Origin: Cucumis sativus
Taxonomy: Eukaryota; Streptophyta; Magnoliopsida; Cucurbitales; Cucurbitaceae
Reading direction: 5' to 3'
DNA: 64,000 nucleotides
Assembly: GCF_000004075.3 (NCBI RefSeq)
Contig: NC_026657.2
Span: 29,420,408-29,484,407, forward strand
Below are positions 51,432 to 64,000 of the stretch, piece by piece. Both the position numbers and the translations under genes were made by a program. Within the stretch, counting starts at the first letter, position 1. Every line of letters begins with the position of its first letter. Below the pieces are notes generated by a model that saw only the letters and a list, made by a program, of their open reading frames with translations, had not been told where the DNA came from and made no database searches.

Positions 51432-54400
51432 ATTTTCTAAAAAAAATCTTTTCTCTCTCTCTCTTTCTTCCAAGTTCCAACAGTGTTAAGAGAAAATATC
51501 GTGCTTGGTCGGCTTGTCGAGGGAAATAAATAGTTTTTCATCTTTTTTGTTTGAAGGATGGAAGAATGTTATATTTGTATTGATTTTATTAAAAGAAAAA
51601 ACTTCTCACAAACTACCACTAAAATATACAAGTTGGTAAGAATTGAAATCCTAGTTTGATAAATTATCTTTACGTTGTTTGTTGTTTGTTGTTTGTTAGA
51701 ATCAAATACACTTAGCTTAGACATAGTTAAAGGGAAATTTTTCTTAGCCAGTAAACAAGAGATATGAGAAGTTATTGTTTAAGGGAGCTCTTTGGTAGGT
51801 TTAGATGGTGGGATGTTTGAAAGTGAGTTTAGTTTTCATTTGGGTAATAAGCATGTAAAGATGAGAATGGGAATAGGAAAAAATGGGTCGGAAATCCAAG
51901 TGAAATATTATTTTGTATTGATCTTCAAAAATAAAAAAGAAAAATGTGTGTGTGTGTGTGTTTGAGTGTTGTGTGTGATTTCTATGTTGGTCGTCACACA
52001 TCATTACCAACTCCTCACATTGATCCTCGTGCTCTGTGTTTCACATTCATCTTCCATTCGTTCCTCTCTCTCTCTCTCTCTCATTTCCCTTTTTCATCGA
52101 TTCTCCAAACAAGAGTCGATTGACTTATGTTTGGATCTTGTATTTACTGTTCTAAATAAGTGATATGAGTGTAAAAGATAAACAATATCGCATCCTTGGA
52201 AAGATATAGTTAGGTGCATGTCCTTCATTAATCCTAATTGTTGGATATGGAGAGTGTTTGTTGTGAGCCTCAAAAGATATTTATACTATAGTACTTAACA
52301 TCAATAGTGTGCTAATCTCGTTAGATAATTAAGAAAATTAGTCAATTTTAAATATTCTACCTATTTCAATATTATATCATCTAACACTTCCTTTAATTTA
52401 TAAACTTGAAATAGGTAGAAAAACTCAACAAAAGAAAACCAATAGTATTTTTTAGGAAAGGAAATAACTATTTGAAACAAAAGTTTAGTGGTTACCCTTA
52501 ATTTATTCAAGGAAGAGTGAAATTTAACTTAATAGTAATCTTTATACTATAATATTAGTCGTTTCATTGAAATTAAATCGATTAATACTCCATCAATATT
52601 TTTCTAATAACATGAGATGCGATCATTCGAACCAAATTCACACGTCCCGAGTAAAACATATTTTTCAAATATAGCTACAAATTGTACAACTTAATTTTCT
52701 ATGTGTGTGTATATATATAATGTACAGTTGGTTATGCATCAGCTTTCACTTTTTTGTAGATATATATATATATATATATGATCTCTCCTACAAAATTGAT
52801 TTGGTAGAGAGAGGAATGAAGTATATATGTTTTGGTCACGTTCTCCCACATGAACTCAATCATGCAAACCATATGGCCCATTTACACATTTTTAGATTCC
52901 CAATTTAGACATCACATACACCAATTTTTGCATTTTGGTCCCCCAAGCATTAGTAATTTTGTGCATTGGACCTACCTCCCTCTTTCAAAACCTATAAACA
53001 TTTCAATCCCGTCTCGTCTCGTCTCCTCTTCCTTTTCTAATTCACTTTATTATGCTCTTCAAAGGCCTCGTTTCATAACGAAGCTTATCTCTCCAGTGCT
53101 CCGTTTGACCACATTAACTTAAGATCTAAGCAAAAGACTAAAATTAGCTACTGCTTATTTTCTTATTTCATATAATATATATATCAATGATGTGATGTCT
53201 ATTGAAAAATTACATTAAATTGTTTAATCGAAATAATATAGGAGCATACCTATGTTTTCTTTAGGCTATAGTTAGACTAGCTAATTTGAAAAATATAATC
53301 TTTAAAACGTTCAAACAAAATGAAAATAAATGTATGAGTAAAATCATACACTTTTAGGGTTTAACGTTTTTTTATAAGAAAAATAAATAACCAATTAATT
53401 TTGTATTTTTTTAGAATATGTATTTGATACAACCTCTCAAACTCTTGAATACATTCCAATCATCTCATCTTAAAAATAGAAAGAAAAGAATTGATGGGAA
53501 TTTACAAATGGCTTTGTCAAAAAATAATAATCTTTATAACACAAGTTGAAAGGGCCTACTTAACATTAGTATCATCAACTTTTCAATATATATATAGTTT
53601 TTTTTTTTTTCTTCATTCCTTAGCCCATTAATTTTGACCCATAGCATCCAATGAAAAACAAAACCTTTCTTTTCTCTACTCTTTCATTTCTTTGGATCCT
53701 TTTCAAATTTAACTTTTTATTTTAGAAAAAAAAAAAAGGATTTTGATTATTTATCTAAATCTTTTTGTGTCAAATCTTTTTTAAAATCCAAAGATTAAAA
53801 TTTTAAAAAGTAGAATCATCTTTTTCGTCATTAATTGTGACATAAATTCATAAAGAGAGAGTGGAAGAGTAACAAATTATGTCTACACGTTTTTCATTTA
53901 CATATAATTTATTATATCACCACTATGACCAATAATTAATTAAGTGATTCTTTTAACTATTAACATTTAAATATATAGTCTTTAACACATTCCCTAGTGT
54001 TTATATACTTAAAAAACATTGTCAAGAAATGTATCTTTTTTCCTTTTTCTTAAATAAACATTAAAATCTAATATTTTGTTATATCTATCAAACTATTTAT
54101 TTTTAGTTTTCATAATAAAAAAAACATTAAATCAAGCTTAATTTTTGACAACTTTGTTACTTAATATAATATAAATTAAAAGTAATAGTTAGTGATGGGT
54201 AAAGAGAACAACTTTGGGCATGGTATGTATTATTATAATTAAACACATTTGAGTGATGAATGAAAACAATCAATTATTTTTTTTTTCTTTTTCTTTTTTC
54301 ATATATGGATATGGTTAAGGAATTTGACTGAGTGGGATCTCCAATCATTGTTCAGTTTTATTTAAATTAATAATGGATATTTAAAAATGAAATTTATGGA

Positions 54401-54696
54401 TGCTTGCGTGAGGAAGCACTAATAAAACACAAAAGAAAAGAGGAAGAATATTTATCTTTCTTTATTGGATTATAATTGAGGGAGACGACAAGACCAAAAG
54501 CAAACCCCTTTCTTCAATCAATCGTAGAACGACACCAAATCCCTCAACGTTTTGCTGCCTCTTTCCATTTTACAAAACGACAAGTCGTTTTAAAGTGATT
54601 CAGACTTCATATCAATTCTAACGAGCCCATCAACTAAGTCCGGCCCAACCTTACGACATATTTGGGCCTAGCCCAAACCCCATTTCTATTAGCTTC

Positions 54697-54754
54697 GTGC
54701 CAATTTTAGGATTAATACATTTTTTGTGCCAACTTTAGGATGAATACATTTTTT
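54697..54754. repeat. 29-base tandem duplication
   Basis: gtgccaa(t/c)tttaggat(t/g) followed by aatacatttttt, twice, with two differences. It abuts copy E of the MITE-like repeat. Confidence 0.85.
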
Positions 54755-54755
54755 A

Positions 54756-54910
54756 CAAGTGATAGACTAATATTTGCAACATAATCTATCAGTCATAAAT
54801 TTCTATCATTGTTAGACTTACACAAATTTTACTGTATTTGCAATATTTTTAAAATGTTGCTATATATTTAATTATTTTTTAAATTTAATTGATATATTTG
54901 TAATTATCTC
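54756..54910. mobile_element. MITE-like palindromic repeat, copy E, left arm missing
   Basis: Has the core 'gatagactaatatttgcaac' and 'taatctatcagt' and the complete right arm 'aaaatgttgctatatattt', ending 'tttgtaattatctc'. The left arm is absent and replaced by the 29-base tandem repeat. Confidence 0.55.
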
Positions 54911-55644
54911 ATTCTGTTAGTATATAGATACAATAGAAAAGAATTTCTAAAAAGTCTACAACTGTAACAGATAAAAAGTCTACAATTATTCTTGAAAATA
55001 TTTTAATGTGAATGAATGAGATATTGAAGAATAGTCCATAAGTAAAATCATAACTATTGTTACAATAGAAAAAGTGATAGGAATTGTACAAGAAGAAGAT
55101 ATAAATGTCAATGGTGATATCGTTTGAAATGGTTTCACAGAAGCCATTGTCATGACCATGAGATATGGCAACTATTTTTTATATGGAATTAGTCATTCGT
55201 CCACTTTAGCATCTTTTCGAACAAAAATGGTGATATTGTTTCAAGGATTTCGATTTTTTGAAAAGTATCACAATTTTCTTTCCTGTAATTAAGAGTAGAT
55301 GAAGAGGCCAAATTTCTCAACCAACTAATTAATTCGATGATTTAATAGCATATAAGTATAGAAAGGAGACAGCACAGGTTGACTAACATTACCCTCTTGT
55401 GTAAATGATGGAGAAACACGTGTGTGTATAATAACACATCCGGGTGTGAAATTGTGTTTCTAGAAATAGATCTATGGACATTAATTTAATGTGAATGAGA
55501 TACCCAACAAGTCCTAGAATCTTTAGATTATATCATTTATGAATGAGAATGATATAAAACCCTTAGCATTTATATGCTATCACCTTCATACTTTAACTGT
55601 ACACAGGAATCATTCATAGTGGGAATATCGATACCTTTGCTACG

Positions 55645-57975
55645 TTATCTACATTGTCTGGGTCTGAAGTTCTCATGATCAAGAAGCTTCATCAGAAGCT
55701 TTTCCAGCCTCTTTGAGTTACTAGTTGGTTTAACAGCATGGGGACTACCATAGGCCATACAAGGACCCTTCTCCGAGACCGAGCTCTTCAAGCACCAGCC
55801 ACCCGGTGTGAACTGCCCCTTCGATCTCTTTAAGAGTTCCTCATCTATTCTGTTAAGTACTGAACTATTCTCGGCAAAACTTCGAGCAAAAGGCAGACCG
55901 CTTTGGACCATGTCGATGAAATGTTCAGATGTTAGATTCATGGGGTGTTGGTTTGGCGGATTGTCCCACTTCATATAATGCAAATCTTGGTTCACAGTAG
56001 TGTTTTGGTAGTCCTTGTGATTGCAGATGATTGTGTGGAAGTAACCCTCTGGTGAAGATAAGAAATTGGTGTAGTACATGAGGAGAGTCCGAGGGAGATT
56101 GTCCCATCCCCATATGCAGAATTCCAAAAATGGTTTCGTGAGCACCACCCATGAAGATCCTGGCAAGAGGTTTTCACATCACTTCCAAGAATAACAAACC
56201 ATTTGAATGGATCACTTAAAATCAGTAAACTGTGAATATCTAGAATTTTTCATCTCATTGACTTGAGTCAAGCTCGACTTATATCTCGCACAACCAAAGT
56301 ATCAAGAATGATAAACTATCAAAAGAGTGGAGAAAAATGTTGCATAGAATTAGTTGTAGGAAGTGCCTTACCAGTAAACAGCTTGAATGATGATGGTATC
56401 GATCTTCTCTCTTTTGCCCAAAACACTCCCGATTTTTTTGTATGATATAAGGCAGGATCTATTATTATGGTCCTTGCTCCCATGTCCCTAGTTCATTTTA
56501 TAAAACAATTTAGATAACAATGGTGACATCCAAAGGGATATTAGAGAATTATGATGCAATGAAGACGATCGGGCTTACTCTTTCCAGCCAAGATTACTTG
56601 AGTGATCGACGAAGTTCAAATCCCTTGGCAGGAAGGAGAATACGTGTAAAAGATCTGGAACACAAACATATAGGTTACATGAGCGAAAAGATTATTAAAC
56701 TCACAAATCGCACATAGCAGTACTGTGAATTCGTTTATTCTTCCAAAATATCACCATGACAGAAGGAAAAGAGTTCACGAGTTCTTGCAACACGAACAGA
56801 ATAGTTCACTCGAACTTTCTTCTTGTTCGTCGGTTGGTAAAGCAAATGGCTGCTTAATTAGGGATCAAGATCAATACAAGTATCTTAAAAATATGGAAAC
56901 TGAACAATATATGAGTTCTAAAACTTATAGACTTCATGTATATAATCCACCACCGAGTCAGCAACAGTTAACAATACCTAAGCTAGTTTATGAATTGAAC
57001 ACCAAGAACTTCTTAACCCCAGGACAATTTACACGTAAATTAATCATTTGCTTATTGAACTTTCAGATTCACTCACGGAAATAAATCGAATGGTACTTAT
57101 GTATATATTCAGAATGGGAGGTCAAAAAAATCACAAGTAAAATGTTAATATCAACAAAACTAACAGAAATATCGTTGATTTCTATAATTGGTAGGCACTA
57201 TATGGAAATACTCATTCCAAATTTAGAATTAACGTATAAACAGGAAACATGCCAAAATAAACTCAATGTCGTGTTTAAAGTCGTTTAGAATTCCACTTGA
57301 CCAAAACTCAATGAACAATAAAATTGAATACCAGGAATTTCGTTCTTAACAAACAAATACCAGTTAGAATATCGATTAAACATTCAATTCGAGGAAAGAT
57401 AGTAGAAATGAGCTGAAGAAACTACCGTCTTGCGGGAGCAGAGGATAATCAGAGGCGCTGAGATTAATGAACCAATCCCAATCCTTAGCACGCTTCAGTA
57501 ATATGGCAATCGCCTGAAGAGTAGACGCAATCATAGTTGGACCTTTATCAGTGATCAAATTGGCCTTACCCACAACCATCACATTCCTGAATTCTCTAAA
57601 CACACTCTCCGATTTCACATATTTCGCAAGTTCGAGTCTCTCGGAATCCGAAGCTTCAAGATCAAGATGAAGCAGATAGTAGTTCCTTGGGTGATATGCT
57701 GCCTGAAGAAGCCGCCTCATCGATCCGCCATCTCCTTTAGTTCCTGATATCAAATACGCAAATCTCGGTAACGGCGGAAGCCCTAGCCCTAGTATTTCAT
57801 TCGCATTGGGTTCTAGTACGAATCTCGATGCGGAATGAGAAAAATCAGCGTCGGAAGAAGATTTAGGGTACTCGGAAGTAACAATTAGAAGGAATATCAG
57901 AAAGAGCAAACAAAATACACACAATGGCATCAGCCATTTCCGATCTGGATAATAGGGAATGTGATTCTTCTTCAT
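55645..57975 (-). CDS. GLCAT14: GT14 beta-glucuronosyltransferase, GlcAT14-like
   Basis: Exons 57975-57426, 56654-56579, 56487-56372 and 56159-55645 give 418 aa. GlcAT14 enzymes add beta-1,6 or 1,3-linked glucuronic acid to the galactan side chains of arabinogalactan proteins in the Golgi. It has a short cytosolic N-terminus, one membrane anchor (~14-33, WLMPLCVFCLLFLIFLLIVT), then a lumenal Branch/GT14 domain. Visible family motifs are FAYLISGTKGD, YYLLHLD, VMVVGKANLITDKGPTMIA, WDWFINLSASDYPLLPQD, LPRDLNFVDHSSNLGWKE, KKSGVFWAKERR and SSWVVLTKPFLEF. Later come SPEGYFHTIICN and GGWCLKS. Sequons (NTT, NLT, NSS) suggest N-glycosylation. A, B or C subtype is not decided. Exon 4's open frame continues upstream past the acceptor and is taken as intron there. 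Confidence 0.93.
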
Positions 57976-59504
57976 TTGAACCTCCCAACTTCAAATTGGA
58001 ATGCGATTTCTTCAGATGAACTGACGCAAAACCAGTTGCTACTTGGGAGCTAAAACCCAAAACCTCGATCCGAAAGTTACCAACCTAAAAGAAGTTGAAT
58101 CGAATTGTTGAACTTGAATCCGATAATGAAAACTGCGGTGGTTTTTGATGGATTTACCGCCCTGTCCGAAGATTTTGATGCTTGAGAAAGAGCCCGGCAG
58201 GTGAAAGTGAGCTGTCGGTGCGCCGGTCACGGGCAGAATTGGTTGGTGGGAAAAATAAAATAACTTAAGACATTATAATATATATCTCAGTACTAAAATG
58301 GAAATATTGAAACTTTATGAACAAAAGTGGAATAAATCTTAAAAAATAATAATAATCAAAATAAAAATACAAGAAATTTGTTTTTACTTTCTTTTATCTA
58401 TTAATTTATTGCAAAATGAAAACATTATAATAAAGAAAAAAAATACACCAGTTCTATAAGCCTAGGGTATAATCATGAATTATATTTTCTTTTAACTTTT
58501 GTATAAATTTCTTCTTATATTTTATGTTGGTCTTTAATCAAGATTAAAATTTTACATTAAATTGAATAATGTTACTATAGGGTGAAATAATATATTTTAG
58601 AAATTTAAAATTGAATTAAAGACGTAAGAGACATAGGACTGAGACTGACTGAAAGCTATAACCATGTGGAAAAGTAGATATTAAAAAGATTGTTAAATCA
58701 ATTTTCATAGTCTTACCGTTATGTTAGTTGATATGGGTTTCATTTTCATTTTCCTGTTAAATCATTTTTCATTGACTTTCAAGTAATTATTAAGCAATAA
58801 AATATTATTTATTTATTTATCTTGAGATAGTATAATTTTCTTTTGATTCAAAATTTTCGTTAAAATTAGAGAGACGAAATGCAACTTTTAAATTTATGTT
58901 ATTTCAAAGTTTATTTATGTTTAACGATAAATCTTCAACCACTTAATTAAAAGTATAAATTGTTTGTTTATCTACTTTCACATTCATCTTTTCAACACAA
59001 AAAATAAGATTTATAAAATGGATGGAGCCAAGATTTGGATAAGTTATAATTATTGGTGTTTAATACAAAGTTTCTATATAATAATAAAGTTGAAGCTTTA
59101 GGAGCATAAGCAAATATAGATATACTCTATTAAGATTGAAAATATATATTCACATTTATGATTAATTAAGAAAAAGATCAAGAGAGGACAATGGAATCAA
59201 ATGACGACGACACGTGTAACAGAAGAAATAAAAGGGAAGGAAATTTCATAAATCAATTTCTCATCACCCAAAAAGGAAAAAGAAAAGAAAAAGATCTAAT
59301 CCTGAATCCTATTAAGTTTTTGGGATTTGAATTTCAGAATCGAAAATCATTCCAATTTTTCCAAATTCTATGAAATAAAAACTATCTAATTCCAAATTAT
59401 CCACAAAATATAGGGAAATGGAGATGAAACTTGAACGTAATTTTTCGATCTGTGGTTCGAATTTGCATAAAACGGAAGAACAAAGAGATGGAAGAAGAAG
59501 AATT
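57976..59504. other. Intergenic upstream of GlcAT14 and 3' of the ATL gene
   Basis: Leader of GlcAT14 up to about 58200 (with a possible leader-intron acceptor near 58086), then AT-rich. No gene seen. Confidence 0.5.
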
Positions 59505-60059
59505 TCAAACTAAATATCCGGCATCCGGCAGTCCTTGGTGGAAATCGTCGCTTCTAGAAGCCGCCGGCCGTCGCGGCGCGTGGTTGTGAATCGGCCGCTT
59601 AACAGTGACGGGGACGGCGGCTCGACAAACAGGACAATTAGGGTGAGAATAGAGCCACATATCGATACAATCCACATGAAAAGAGTGTTTACAGACGGCG
59701 AGTTGCCGGATCTCTTCACCGTCGTCGAACGCCGACAGGCACACTGGACACTCGTTGCCGACTTCCTTGCAGTGCTCGTCTTTGTTGTATTTAACGGCAG
59801 CAGCAACGTCACTAGAAGGAGTACGATTTCCGACCACAACGGTGGCGCCGGCGCCGGAGAGCCTTGTGGATCTTTGCCGCCAGAGGCGGAGGAAATTGGG
59901 CGGGCACTTGATGGCGAAGATGAAGGAGTAGACTAGGGCAGGGATTGTGATGACGGCGACAAGGCCGAGAATGAACTCAATTGGAGAGAAATCAACGGTG
60001 CGATGTGGCGTTGGGTACGGCGGCGGTGATCGATTCATGGAGGAGGCTGTGGCGTCCAT
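59505..60059 (-). CDS. ATL-family RING-H2 E3 ubiquitin ligase
   Basis: Intronless, 184 aa from the Met at 60059 (MDATASSMNRSPPPYP). An upstream in-frame Met at 60182 would add 41 low-complexity Asn/Lys-rich residues. I prefer the shorter start because it follows the ATL pattern of a short N-terminus before the membrane helix. The transmembrane segment is at ~25-50 (FILGLVAVITIPALVYSFIF). The GLV there stands where ATLs have GLD. The RING-H2 is at ~104-145: CPVC, then 15 residues, CKH, FHVDC, then ten residues and CPVC, exactly the ATL spacing, with the Pro before the sixth ligand (HPNCPVC) and the Trp (DMWL). Membrane-anchored ligases of this type act in stress and growth control. The member is not identified. 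Confidence 0.93.
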   Translation of the reverse strand: MDATASSMNRSPPPYPTPHRTVDFSPIEFILGLVAVITIPALVYSFIFAIKCPPNFLRLWRQRSTRLSGAGATVVVGNRTPSSDVAAAVKYNKDEHCKEVGNECPVCLSAFDDGEEIRQLAVCKHSFHVDCIDMWLYSHPNCPVCRAAVPVTVKRPIHNHAPRRPAASRSDDFHQGLPDAGYLV

Positions 60060-60182
60060 GGCGGAAAAATGAAGGGGAAAGGAAGGCTGTGGAATTGGTT
60101 TCTTATCATTAAACAGCTCAGGTTCATACAAGATTTTAGTTTTATTGTTTTTGTTTGGATTTGTAGGATTTTTTTTGTTCAT

Positions 60183-63100
60183 TGAGACAAATTAAATTAA
60201 TTTGAATAAAGAAAAAATGTAATTGTATTTATTATTTAAAATGAAAAAAAAAAACTAATTAGCCTTGTGATCTATTAAAAAATAGTTTAGAGGTTTAAAT
60301 TGTCAAAATTTTGCAATTGTTTTTGTAAAGAAAAAAAAATGTATATCTTAATTCTCGTGTCAACCACGAGAGTACTGAGGTTGAGAATCTCACGTTATAA
60401 AAATAAGATAGATTCACACTCTTTATAAAATAGATGAGTTACTTGTCTCATTATAAATTGGTTTTGAAATGAAACTTTAACTAGTTATCAAATAATAAAA
60501 ATGAAAACAACTATATTTAATCTATAGTAGAGATATTTTTTAAGATCGTTATTTCTACAAAATAATACGTTCAAGTGCAATGTAGATTGAGATGACTATT
60601 TAAGAAACATTTGAAAGGTCGATATCTTCAACAGCCTAACATTTTGAATTTTCAATCTCTAAAGAAAACATTTATTTTCTTTCCACAACATAGTTCATAT
60701 AAAACACTAAAAATTCAAAACTATTATTTTTAAGTAATCATAAGATCGTACTATAATAGATTTTATTTAAACTCAACTTTTCGAAACCTAGAATTCTTTT
60801 CTTTTTGGCTTATGAGAGAGTCTAAGGAACAACAAACATTAGTAAAGCAATGGTATGTAGTGCTGAATTGAATGAGGGAAAAATGAAAGATAATTTTAGT
60901 TGGAAAAAGAGTTACGTATTCTATTGATTAGGTATGGGAAAATGCTTTCTTTAATAAAGATGAAGAGAGCAATAATTGAGAGGCTGAGGCTGTCATCAGC
61001 TTGATGGCTATCAAACTTACCTAAGTTTTTGCAACTTGGAAATGTGGGCCAAAGGGAAGCCTAAATACAATACATCATGTAGTTTTCTAATTGTCACTTT
61101 CTATATTCAAATTTTCATTCTATGTTTATTGGGATTTTCTTTTCTTGAAATTGTTGGGGTTAACAATATATTTCACTCTCCATCTTGTACCAAAATCCGG
61201 TTCAATTGACGAGATACCTATTGGCTATTGATGATTATTCTCTTAGTTATAGTTAATCATCGCATATCTCATATTTGTTGATTAAAAAAAAGGTAATGCA
61301 AACTCTTTTTCATTTTTAGAACTTTATGAAAATAATTATAAATGTTTAGAATTATAAAAATTAACCTGATTAATTTATTTTTGTAAATAAATTACAATTT
61401 AGATGCAAAAATGGTCATTTCATCGATAGGTTGCAAAATTTATGGGCCTGAGCCCAACCTCAAAAGCACCGGCTCATTTTCTGCTGTTTACACTCAACTG
61501 GACGAGACAGTACGTTGTGGCCCAAATTTTGTGAAGGCCCATGAAGATCCAAAATATGTAACTCAGCCATTCTAAATCCTAATTAACGAGACAAAGTGAA
61601 AACAAAACAGATTTGTGAATATTTATCAACTTACAAATATTGTAATTGGATAAAGCTCCCTACATGATAAATAATGACTTGAGTTAGTTGATAGAGACAT
61701 GTAGGGTAGAGATAGGCCACTCTTTTGTCTAAGTTTAAAAGTTTTTGGTGAGAGGGAATCTAATGCTAATAGTCTCGAATATGGAAGAAGCGTCACTTGA
61801 GACTTAACATGGAGGACTAGTACCGTATACGGATGAAAATATTCTATGCCAGTTAAAGTTTTTGCATCTTCTTTTATGTTTACTCGTTGGAGCTCCTGTT
61901 GTCTATTAGTGGAGCTTCATTTATCAAATCCAACCAAATAAAGTCTTTCATTAACTCCATCATGGTAAATTTAATCATGTGCTTAAAATTTTGTAGAAAA
62001 CCTCGATAGAAATCACTAAAATTTCCAAAATCTCTTAGATTTGATGAGTTACAATAAACACTTGGCATTAAAATTTCCTATGGTGTAGCATAGACTTCAT
62101 TCTAGTTTAATTAAACTATTATATAGAGCATTGTACCTGGTAATTTAAATATTAGATTTAATTTCAAAATGAGAACAATAAACAATTAGTATTATTGTAT
62201 TATTATTATTATTTAATGTGAATGATTGTGAATATTTTAGTGGGCAAACTAAGCCAAGTGAGGTGGGCAGTAGAATAAAGATAAAAAAGGGTTAGGCATA
62301 AGGCAGGCAGGTAGGGTTCAATAATTAAGATTAAAAAAGATTTAACAATTTTGTTTTGATAAGTTTTGATGTTAAAGCCATGAGCTAATTACCAAACCCA
62401 CTTGATGAGAACTTAGATGTTTCTTTGACAAAAAAAAAAAAAAAACTTAGTGATGTATATATATTTCTCGTTCTTTGATAATATTATTCGGTAATCAAAA
62501 TGAACACACAACAAAATGATATACTTTTGTGTATGGGTATAATCTAAAGTATAGATTTAAAACGTCATGTCTAACGATGGAGATATGCTTAAACGACAGT
62601 TACATTCTTTGTCACACTATATACCTATCTAGGTCGAAATGTAATATCTTTTCATGTATGATTGTGATCAAGACCACACATGTATGAAATATCATAATTG
62701 ATCTAATGGTGGAGATATTCATGAATATATAAAATGTCACGTTCTTTGTCATTTGTCTCTTTACAATTATTCAAGTGATTGGAGTGATTACAAGACAAAA
62801 CAATGTATCATTTAGTGTATTATATGTATGCGATCTAAACCATAAACACGAAACATCACAATCTAACAATGTAAAGATGCTCGAACAAACAAAATCACAC
62901 GCAAGAAACATATACTAGACAAAAAAAAAAAGGGTTAAGATAGTTCAAATCTTCCCTAAAATGCAGTTATTTGAACTCCTAAGATAATTATATAAATCAT
63001 ATAACAATGACACATTAATCTAACACATCACATAAAACAAAGAAATAATCAACAAAATTATAAAATTAAAGGCTAATATTTTATAAAATTCGTCCTTTTT

Positions 63101-64000
63101 ACTTTTTATTCAACACATAAGAAAGTACTACGAAACAACAACAATTTAAAAAAGGCTAATCATCCTTTTATTAATAAAGAAAAGGACATACAATGCATTT
63201 CTTAATCCCCTTTTCAATTTATATAAACTTAACATTTTCCTTTATATTTAGTTGCCACTTTTGAATTTATAAGGGGAGGAGGGAAAGAGAAAAAAAAAAG
63301 AGTAAAATCCAACCAACCATTTGAAAGTGTTTATTACAAAGAATGCACTAATAATTTGACATAATTAAGAAAAAAGTTGGAGATGGATTAATTAAATATT
63401 TTAGCAAAATCTAAATTATGCAAAACTATATTATATAATCTCTTCACACTCAATTAATAATTTATAATTTTTTTTTACCGATATTTATTTTTATAAATGT
63501 AAACAAGAATAATTCAATTGACAGATATCTAAACAAATAATGAAAAAAAGAGTATTAAGTTTTGATTTGACAATATTGACCAAAATATTCAATTATTGTT
63601 TATGGCATTTTAAAAAAAAAATAATATTATCGTTTTTTTAAAAAATAAACAAAGAAAATTCAAAATTTAATGTGATATTCGTTTGAATTAGATGCTACAA
63701 ATAATTGTGGTAATTAAAGGCATGTTTAAATTGATGTTTAAGTATTTTATTTTATTTATTTAGAAACATTTATTTAAGCAGACGAATCAAATAAGAAAAA
63801 AGATAAGCATTTATTTTTCCTTTAATATTTAAAGAAATTTTGAATTGGGGAAAAAATTTGAATATCACGCTATCTAATTCCTTCATTGTCAATAATGTTA
63901 GCATGCTTTAAAAAAGAATAGTGTGTAGTTGCCCATTTTCTTTGTTAATAATTATAATTCGAAAAACAATTATAATAATAGATTATAAATTTATTAGTAG
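60183..64000. other. Intergenic, AT-rich
   Basis: Contains a Ty3/gypsy-like fossil (listed) and a small GC-richer patch at 61430-61570 with GGGCC/GGCCC motifs. No gene seen. The last ~1.2 kb is very AT-rich. Confidence 0.45.
61880..62068 (-). mobile_element. Ty3/gypsy-like polymerase fragment, fossil
   Basis: A short stretch translates to text like 'FGNFSDFYRGFLQNF', resembling the 'SFYRRFI.NFS' segment between reverse transcriptase and RNase H of Ty3/gypsy polyproteins. Isolated, highly diverged and old. No LTRs recognised nearby. Confidence 0.4.

Larger units (their letters stand above)
45450..55644. other. Gene-poor region rich in microsatellites
   Basis: 10.2 kb without a supportable gene. 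It holds (AT)n at about 48098-48127, (CA)n at 51396-51417, (GT)n at 51945-51961, (CT)n at 52065-52081, (TTC)n plus (ATC)n at 49489-49528, and poly-T near 46352-46371. GC-richer islands lie at 51230-51350 and 52820-53120. Open frames are low-complexity or short. Parts may be Dof 3' flank or long regulatory DNA. Confidence 0.5.

Noticed and set aside
56725-57084. 119-residue open frame on +
   Set aside because: Lies within intron 1 of the GlcAT14 gene, no family match.
59535-59936. 133-residue open frame on +
   Set aside because: Antisense shadow of the ATL coding sequence.
1-64000. CRISPR array, operon or prophage
   Set aside because: The window is plant nuclear DNA with spliced genes; no spaced direct repeats of that type were seen.

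Overview
The window is nuclear DNA of a dicot plant. It is AT-rich, its genes are split by GT..AG introns, and it carries plant-only families (Dof, MYB3R, ATL, type 2 metallothionein, XBAT31, PRT6). A cucurbit is my best guess from sequence flavour alone. That is inference, because no species marker is present.

Layout: 0-2.2 kb holds the 3' end of a PRT6-type N-degron E3 ligase gene (+). 4.7-8.8 kb holds an R1R2R3 MYB3R gene (-), whose upstream region carries clustered MSA-type AACGG cores and two E2F-like sites. 10.3-12.2 kb is TIM9 (-), with a fossil miniature LTR element in its intron. 13.4-17.1 kb is a KIN-10C/KIF22-like mitotic kinesin (+) with a C-terminal helix-hairpin-helix. 18.7-19.4 kb is a type 2 metallothionein (-). 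19.4-24.5 kb is gene-poor and carries palindromic MITE-like repeats. tRNA-Ser(UGA) lies at 24.5 kb. 25.6-28.2 kb is a five-exon gene (+) whose C-terminal domain resembles prokaryotic/phage single-strand-annealing-like proteins. 29.9-31.4 kb is a conserved plant protein of unknown function (+). 31.9-34.4 kb is an XBAT31-type ankyrin-RING E3 ligase (-). tRNA-Arg(ACG) lies at 36.7 kb. 37.0-38.5 kb is an unrecognised exon-bearing locus, followed by a U6 snRNA retro-fragment with a target-site duplication. 43.9-45.4 kb is a Dof gene (+) of the Dof2.4/Dof5.1 type. 45.5-55.6 kb is gene-poor and rich in microsatellites. 55.6-58.0 kb is a GlcAT14-type GT14 glycosyltransferase (-). 59.5-60.1 kb is an intronless ATL RING-H2 ligase (-). 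60.2-64 kb is intergenic with a weak Ty3/gypsy fossil.

Genes working together: the most suggestive arrangement is the MYB3R gene next to a mitotic kinesin. MYB3R proteins bind AACGG-core MSA elements in G2/M genes, and such cores lie upstream of both genes. Three separate ubiquitin ligases (PRT6, XBAT31, ATL) are present, but nothing in the sequence links them functionally. All multi-exon models were assembled by hand from splice consensus, reading phase and remembered family sequences. Every complete model closes in frame.
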